Shown one piece after another: positions 59,745-64,000 of a DNA stretch of 64,000 nucleotides. A program made the translations under genes and the position numbers. Source of the DNA: JACCZR01 sp963844805 (GTDB lineage: Bacteria; Actinomycetota; Thermoleophilia; Solirubrobacterales; Thermoleophilaceae); the NCBI GenBank assembly GCA_963844805.1, contig CAWJPU010000009.1:124001-188000 (forward strand), read 5' to 3'. Below the pieces are notes generated by a model, which did no database searches, had not been told where the DNA came from, and worked only from the letters and a program-made list of their open reading frames with translations. Each line of letters opens with the position of its first letter. Position 1 is the stretch's first letter.

Positions 59745-60685
59745 GCCCGCGAGGAAGCGCGCCACGTCAGCCGCCTCGGCGGAGAGATCCACCTCGGGGC
59801 CGAACCAGTCGACCTCCAGCTCACCCTGCGGCAGCCGCCACGTGCCGACGGCCTCGCCGCCCGCGAGCACCACCGGGCGCAGCATCCCCCCGCCGGCGCA
59901 GGATGCTGCGGTCGTGCTCGGGGGGGACGAGCCATCCGCGCGAGCGGTAGCCGAGCATCGTGGTGTCGAACGCGGCCAGGAGCGAAGCCTCGCGGCTCGG
60001 CGGCGGGTCGTCCGCCGCCTCCACGGGCCCGGCGGCCTCCAGCGCCCGCCGCGCCACACCGAGCGGCTGTCCCGACCACTGCGCCAGGTCCTCGGCGCCG
60101 GCCGGTCCGTAGCCCTCGAGGTAGCGGCGGGCGAGGGTGGCGAGCGCCTCGTCGCGGTCGACCGCCTCGGGCGGGTCCGCCGCGCACAGGCGGCCGTCGG
60201 CCAGGCCGGTCACCACACCCTGCTGGCTGGCCCAGGGCACCAGCACGTTCACCGCGTAGGGCCCGAGGTCAGGGTGTCCGCGGGCCGCGAGCGCGGTGAG
60301 GAGCGAGGCGCGGTCGCGCGGCTCCTCCGCCAGCAGGTCGACCATGTCGCCGAGCATCCCCCGCGCGGTCGTCCAGCCCTCCGCGGCGCTCCAGCATCGC
60401 CTCGAACCGCGGGCCCCAGCGCGGGGCGCAGAGCGCGTGCAGCCAAGGGCGGTCGTCGGCCGCGATCAGGTGCACGGTGCCGCGCACCGTCCATGTGCGC
60501 ACCAGCGGCGCGGCGTCGACGTCCGCCCGGGTCAGTCCCGGCACCCGGCTGCGCAGGGCCAGCGCCGCCGCGCGCAAGTCCTGGGCCTGGACGCCGCACA
60601 CCGCCCGCGCCGCCTCGACGGCCGAGCCCGCCTGCGCGCCGGGCGACAGCCGCTGCGCGGCCAGCCGCGCCCGCCGCTCGCTCAG
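59742..60685 (-). CDS. winged-helix DNA-binding domain protein (HTH_42/AlkX family), CTG start, two frameshifts
   Basis: About 314 residues after correction. It starts LSERRARLAAQRLSPGAQAG and continues VCGVQAQDLRAAALALRSRV and RTWTVRGTVHLIAADDRPWL, matching the HTH_42 family (some members are DNA glycosylases). The only start before the conserved N-terminus is CTG 60685, overlapping the previous stop as CTGA. Extra Gs in runs near 60360 and 59889, each before ATG, break the frame; corrected ends read MLGDMVDLLAEE and MLRPVVLAGGEAVGTWRL. Confidence 0.75.
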
Positions 60686-62787
60686 CGGACCCCGTTGAGC
60701 TCGTCCACCGTGCCGAACAGGTCCCCGCTGGCGTAGAAGTCCACCGCAACCAGGTTCGCCTTCAGCCCCCGCTCGCGCCCGCAGGCCTGCGCGCGCTCGA
60801 GCAGCCGCTTGCGCGAGTTGACGATCTCGGCGTTGGCGGGCTTGGGAGCCGGCTCGGTCTGGACCCAGTTGTTGAGCAGGAACAGCGGGTTGTCCTTCCG
60901 CCCCCGCATCGGGGTGCAGCTCGGCGGCGGGAGCAGGGCGCCGGGGTTCTTGAACTCATACTGGGTCTCCTGCACGTAGCCGAACTGCTGGTGATACCAG
61001 GGGTACTCGGGGTCGGTGTCGTTCTCGGCGAACACCACCACCGGCGTGCCCTGCTCGATCAGCTGCCGCATGGTGGGCGGGCGCGGCCCGACCGGGCCCT
61101 TGTAGACGTAGTCGAGCAGGCCGGACTGCTTGAACACCTCTGCGGTGTCCTCGGGCGTCACGTCGTCCTCGATCGACAGCACGAGCACCTCGTTGGGGTT
61201 CTCCACCACGAAGTCCCGGATCCAGGTGAGGGCCTCCTTGGCCTTCGTAGCGCCGAGCTCGCAGTAGCCGTGGCAGAGGAAGACCTCCTTCTTTCCGCCG
61301 CCGCTGTAGCCGATTCGCTTGCGCAGGCGCTCGGCCGTTTGGACGAACTTCTCGCCTGCCTCGTCGACGATCTTCGCGCGGCTCTTGCTGCCCTCCTGCA
61401 GCTCGGTGGCCACCCCCTTCTTGGTCTGGACCCCGTAGTGGGTGTCGATGAGGAGGCTGCGCACGCCTGCTTCGAGCTGCTGGCGAATGCCTTTCTCCTG
61501 GCCGGCGAACAGCCATCCCGGCTCGTTCGCCGCCGACATGGAGTTGTGCGTCGCGGCAAACGTCACGTCGTCCAGGTGGTTGTCGCACAGCTTGCGGTGG
61601 CCGTTGCACGAGCTGATCTCCTGCGCCTCGGGCTCGCCCGCCCCGCGGCTCAGCAAGAACCCGGCCACCAGGGCGACCGCCACGAGGCTGCCTGCCACCG
61701 CCCGGGCGGGAAAGCGACGGCGCCCGCGGCGGGCGTGCGGCACCTCGACCGGGGCTCCCGGCGGCGGGGCCAGCAGGCGCATCAGCTCGGCCACCCCCAC
61801 ATAGATCAGCCCGATGCCGGCCGTTACGACGACGATGCGCAGCACGGCGTCGCGGGCGGCGATCACCAGCCCGCCGGCGGCGATCAGGGCGAACGCCCTC
61901 AGGACGCGCACCAGCCCGCGCTCGGGGGTCGCGCCGAGCCGGCCCCAGAGCCGGCGCACCGCCGGCTCGAGCTCGAGAGGGCGCAGCAGCGAGGTCGACG
62001 CGGCAGCGGTCACGCCGCCCACCGCGGCCACCACCAGCCCCCAGCTGCGCAGGCCGCCCAGGAAGGCGTCCCACACCGACCGCGCCGCCGCCTGGCCCTG
62101 ATCGTCCGTCGCCATGCCCGTGACCACCAGCCGGACGACCTCGTAGATCAGGACGGCGGTCAGCCCTGTGGCGAGCGCGCCGAAGCCGACCCAGCGGAAG
62201 GCCACCCGTCGGTCGGGCGCCAGCAGGACGCCCGCGGTGAGGCAGAGCGCCGCCGCGATCAGGAGGAAGATGGTCATCGAGCGCACCGCCTCGCCCAGTT
62301 GCAGGCCGTCGGCCAGGACTCCCTCGGTGCCGTCGGAGATCCGGACGAGCTCGGCCTCCACACCCGACGGGATGCGCTCGGCCGCGGAGGGCTGCAGCCG
62401 CTGGAGCGCCTGTATGACGAGCACGCCCACGTCGCTCACCGCCAGCGACACCGAGTCGCGATTGCTGTCGAAGACCGACCGGTGCAGATCGAACACGCCC
62501 GCGCGGAACAGCGCCCCGAAGGCCGGCGAGCGCACGATGCCATCGGTCACCGCTCCGATCACCGGCCGCACGGCCACGAGGTCCGGACGCTTCTTGACGA
62601 CCTCGTCGCTCACCTTCTCCGAGATGACCGCGCGGACGCTTTCGTCCTGCAGCGTGCTCGCCGCGCGGTCGGCGAAGCCGCCCGAGCTGAAGACCGCCCG
62701 GTTGAGGTAGAGCCCGGTCCCGCCCACCAACAGGAGGACGGCGCCCACAGCGACCAGCCACTTGGCGAGTCGGGGTCGCCGCTTCAT
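60682..62787 (-). CDS. membrane protein with C-terminal PI-PLC-like phosphodiesterase domain
   Basis: 701 residues. N-terminal helix and ~130-residue extracytoplasmic region, then five or six membrane segments (~165-390; for example IFLLIAAALCLTAGVLLAPD), then a PI-PLC X-type TIM barrel outside (~400-700). Catalytic His candidates are in FAATHNSMSAAN and FLCHGYCELGATKA, with LLIDTHYGVQ and VLSIEDDVTPED also present. Most bacterial PI-PLCs are simple secreted enzymes, so the polytopic fusion is unusual. It is followed by the CTG-initiated winged-helix gene. Confidence 0.85.
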   Translation of the reverse strand: MKRRPRLAKWLVAVGAVLLLVGGTGLYLNRAVFSSGGFADRAASTLQDESVRAVISEKVSDEVVKKRPDLVAVRPVIGAVTDGIVRSPAFGALFRAGVFDLHRSVFDSNRDSVSLAVSDVGVLVIQALQRLQPSAAERIPSGVEAELVRISDGTEGVLADGLQLGEAVRSMTIFLLIAAALCLTAGVLLAPDRRVAFRWVGFGALATGLTAVLIYEVVRLVVTGMATDDQGQAAARSVWDAFLGGLRSWGLVVAAVGGVTAAASTSLLRPLELEPAVRRLWGRLGATPERGLVRVLRAFALIAAGGLVIAARDAVLRIVVVTAGIGLIYVGVAELMRLLAPPPGAPVEVPHARRGRRRFPARAVAGSLVAVALVAGFLLSRGAGEPEAQEISSCNGHRKLCDNHLDDVTFAATHNSMSAANEPGWLFAGQEKGIRQQLEAGVRSLLIDTHYGVQTKKGVATELQEGSKSRAKIVDEAGEKFVQTAERLRKRIGYSGGGKKEVFLCHGYCELGATKAKEALTWIRDFVVENPNEVLVLSIEDDVTPEDTAEVFKQSGLLDYVYKGPVGPRPPTMRQLIEQGTPVVVFAENDTDPEYPWYHQQFGYVQETQYEFKNPGALLPPPSCTPMRGRKDNPLFLLNNWVQTEPAPKPANAEIVNSRKRLLERAQACGRERGLKANLVAVDFYASGDLFGTVDELNGVR

Positions 62788-62826
62788 CTGCGTAGCTCTA
62801 ACAGAGGGGACGGCGCCCCACGCCGC

Positions 62827-63287
62827 TCAGAGCCAAGTGATCTCGTACTTCTGCGAGATGCGCGCGTAGGCCTCGTCGTCGGCCACCCCCTCGCGATCCG
62901 CCGCGGCCAGCTCGCGGAAGAAGCCCTCGAGGCCCGCCGGCGAGATCAGGACCAGCAGCCGCCCGGTGCGCGGAACCACCCGCCGCTGGGCGTGCGGGAC
63001 GCACCGAGGCGCGAAGACCAGGTCGCCCGGTCCCCGGGGAACTCCTCCTCGCCCACCTGGAATACGTGCTCGCCCTCCAGCACGAAGAACAGCTCGTCCT
63101 CGTTCTGGTGCACGTGCAGCGGCGTGTCGAGCGGGTCGATCTCCTCGACGATCGAGAACGACCCGCCCGTGGTCTCGGCCGAGGCCTTGATGAGGAAGTC
63201 GGCGCCGCCGAAGCGCAGCGGCTCGCCGTCCCCCGCATTGACGGCGAAGGCGGGGGGCGGCTCGGCCATCCGGGCGGGCTCGGCCAT
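62827..63287 (-). CDS. cupin-domain protein, one frameshift
   Basis: About 153 residues. Metal-site motif 1 reads PLHVHQNEDELFFVLEGEHV; motif 2 is in FAPRCVPHAQRR. One base is missing near 63040 (GAGGAGGAGTTCCCC), after EEEF. Layout resembles the cupin at 8795. The start is ATG 63287 (or ATG 63272). Confidence 0.78.
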
Positions 63288-63328
63288 GCCAACATCGTCG
63301 CACGCGCGCGTCGGGCGCACACGGCTCG

Positions 63329-63351
63329 AAAAAGCCGTCAGCGGGCTGACG
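63329..63351 (-). terminator. intrinsic terminator on minus strand
   Basis: CGTCAG-CGGG-CTGACG stem (63336-63351); on minus it is followed by GCTTTTT. It lies between the tRNA and the cupin gene and would stop minus-strand transcripts coming from the integrated element. Confidence 0.55.
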
Positions 63352-63420
63352 AATTCCCAGGAGGAGTGCCCGCCGTCACCCTCCTCGGGAGCTCCGGGCA
63401 CCGCTACCATCGCGGGCCGC

Positions 63421-63493
63421 GGCGAGGTAGCTCAGTTGGTAGAGCACACGACTGAAAATCGTGGTGTCCCCGGTTCGATTCCGGGCCTCGCCA
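63421..63493 (+). tRNA. tRNA-Phe (GAA)
   Basis: 73-nt cloverleaf: acceptor GGCGAGG/CCTCGCC, D-arm GCTC-AGTTGGT-AGAGC, anticodon stem CACGA/TCGTG with loop CTGAAAA (anticodon GAA), T-arm CCCGG-TTCGATT-CCGGG, discriminator A. CCA is not encoded. It is a probable integration site (integrase remnant 58 nt downstream). Confidence 0.97.
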
Positions 63494-63550
63494 TCTGAGG
63501 CGGCTGCGAGTTTTGCCTGCTAATGCCGGACTTCGGCCAGCGGCTCTGGG

Positions 63551-63781
63551 CTAGGCTGAGTCCTCCGCATCGGCCTCGGCGTGAACGGTTTGCAAACTTG
63601 CGCTCCGCGCAGGCCTCCTCGTGGGGCCTCCGGCGGGCACGAGTCCGGCGAGTACGTCGGCATCGCCTAGGCCCTCGTCCATCAGGTGGACGTAGCTCTT
63701 CAAGGTGAACGCCGGGTCCTCATGCCCGAGCCACCCGGCCAGGTGTAGACCTTCGTTTGCGGGACCAACCGCTTCGGCGGG
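63551..63781 (-). pseudogene. tyrosine recombinase (integrase) 3' remnant
   Basis: A minus-strand frame closed upstream by an in-frame TGA at 63782-63784 reads HLAGWLGHEDPAFTLKSYVH then LMDEGL and a polar tail to TAG. GWLGH is the box III His region and LKSYVHL contains the nucleophile Tyr position. The catalytic Arg-containing part is missing, so it is a truncated integrase. Its place just downstream of tRNA-Phe with the 3' end towards the tRNA is the classic integrase arrangement. Confidence 0.75.
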
Positions 63782-63809
63782 TCAACGGCAGATCCTGGCG
63801 AGGGCCCGC

Positions 63810-64000
63810 TCAGACCGGCCGCCCGGTCTGACTGCACCCGGGCCGCAGGTTCGGCTGGATACCTCCCATCATCACCAGAGTTTGGTGCATTGCAGTCGGG
63901 CGGATGCCACCGGTATGCCGTTGATATGGGTGGTCGAGGAAGTAGACGATCAACAGGCCCGCGGCTATGACGCTGGCAACTCCGGCCACCAGCAGGCCGT
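63810..64000 (-). CDS. C-terminal part of DUF4239 (bestrophin-like) membrane protein, cut by window edge
   Basis: 62 residues ending at TGA 63810-63812. A hydrophobic helix (VASVIAAGLLIVYF) followed by LDHPYQRHTGGIRPTA matches the C-terminus of DUF4239 proteins (usual LDHPF...SP.AF). The tail after MHQTLVMM is atypical. The 5' part lies beyond the window. Confidence 0.55.
   Translation of the reverse strand, partial: GLLVAGVASVIAAGLLIVYFLDHPYQRHTGGIRPTAMHQTLVMMGGIQPNLRPGCSQTGRPV

Noticed and set aside
59842..63498. 1218-residue plus-strand ORF covering the winged-helix, PI-PLC and cupin genes
   Set aside because: Antisense shadow; it runs through three well-supported minus-strand genes and even into the tRNA.
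63812..63829. AGACCG...CGGTCT inverted repeat as a terminator or att site
   Set aside because: Short stem with no T-run, and no second copy in the window.

Overview
The window is a high-GC (about 70%) chromosomal segment from an actinobacterium. The gene set suggests the class Thermoleophilia (Solirubrobacterales/Gaiellales-like), but that placement is inference, because there is no rRNA gene here. Supporting signs are two DUF3352 lipoproteins, a glucosyl-3-phosphoglycerate synthase, a separate acyl-CoA carboxylase epsilon-like subunit, and a strong tendency to leaderless genes: a TANNNT -10 hexamer lies about 5-12 nt before many start codons.

Layout. 0-2 kb: SpoIIE-type phosphatase plus STAS antagonist (partner switching). 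2-8.7 kb: acyl-CoA mutase large subunit, a secreted serine hydrolase, a membrane protein and a carboxyltransferase (PccB type). 8.8-16.3 kb: cupin/SnoaL pair, a LuxR regulator, a GH3 enzyme, secreted proteins, an ornithine cyclodeaminase-like enzyme, an AccE-like subunit and a rhodanese. 16.4-24.7 kb: a complete assimilatory sulfate block (sir-cysH-cysD-cysN-cysT-cysW-cysA-sulfate-binding protein). 24.9-32.2 kb: biotin carboxylase/BCCP, MFS transporter, secreted PHP phosphoesterase, thioesterase, DM13 protein and class III cyclase. 32.2-36.6 kb: an operon (TPR-LuxR regulator, FAD oxidoreductase, MFS exporter) full of indels. 36.7-42.8 kb: MBL hydrolase, HAD dehalogenase, sucCD, then a tandem duplication carrying two cupredoxin-like lipoproteins, then rfbC. 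42.8-47.8 kb: a solute-binding/VWA protein operon and an aminotransferase. 47.8-51.6 kb: DtxR regulator, split LigD (ligase and polymerase as separate genes) flanking cspA, and a macro domain. 51.6-55.1 kb: glycerate kinase, a HAD phosphatase and gpgS (probable glucosylglycerate metabolism), with a PAS-LuxR regulator and two small proteins between them. 55.1-63.3 kb: DUF1998 helicase, M23 peptidase, DUF3352 lipoprotein, winged-helix protein, membrane PI-PLC-like protein and cupin. 63.4-64 kb: tRNA-Phe followed by an integrase remnant and a DUF4239 fragment, i.e. the edge of an old integrated element.

Together, the carboxylase subunits, mutase and SucCD give a propionyl-CoA to succinate route spread over the window. 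The cys block takes sulfate to sulfide. Many genes show single-base indels (including sucD), probably consensus errors; these are listed per gene. The most unusual observations are: three CTG starts in CTGA stop/start overlaps; a leaderless gene whose only plausible start is ATC; divergent promoters sharing a single TA step; an LPFTG anchor tail in frame after the TGA of a soluble enzyme; and the sucD-lipoprotein-rfbC tandem duplication. I found no CRISPR array, no intact mobile element and no clear defence system.
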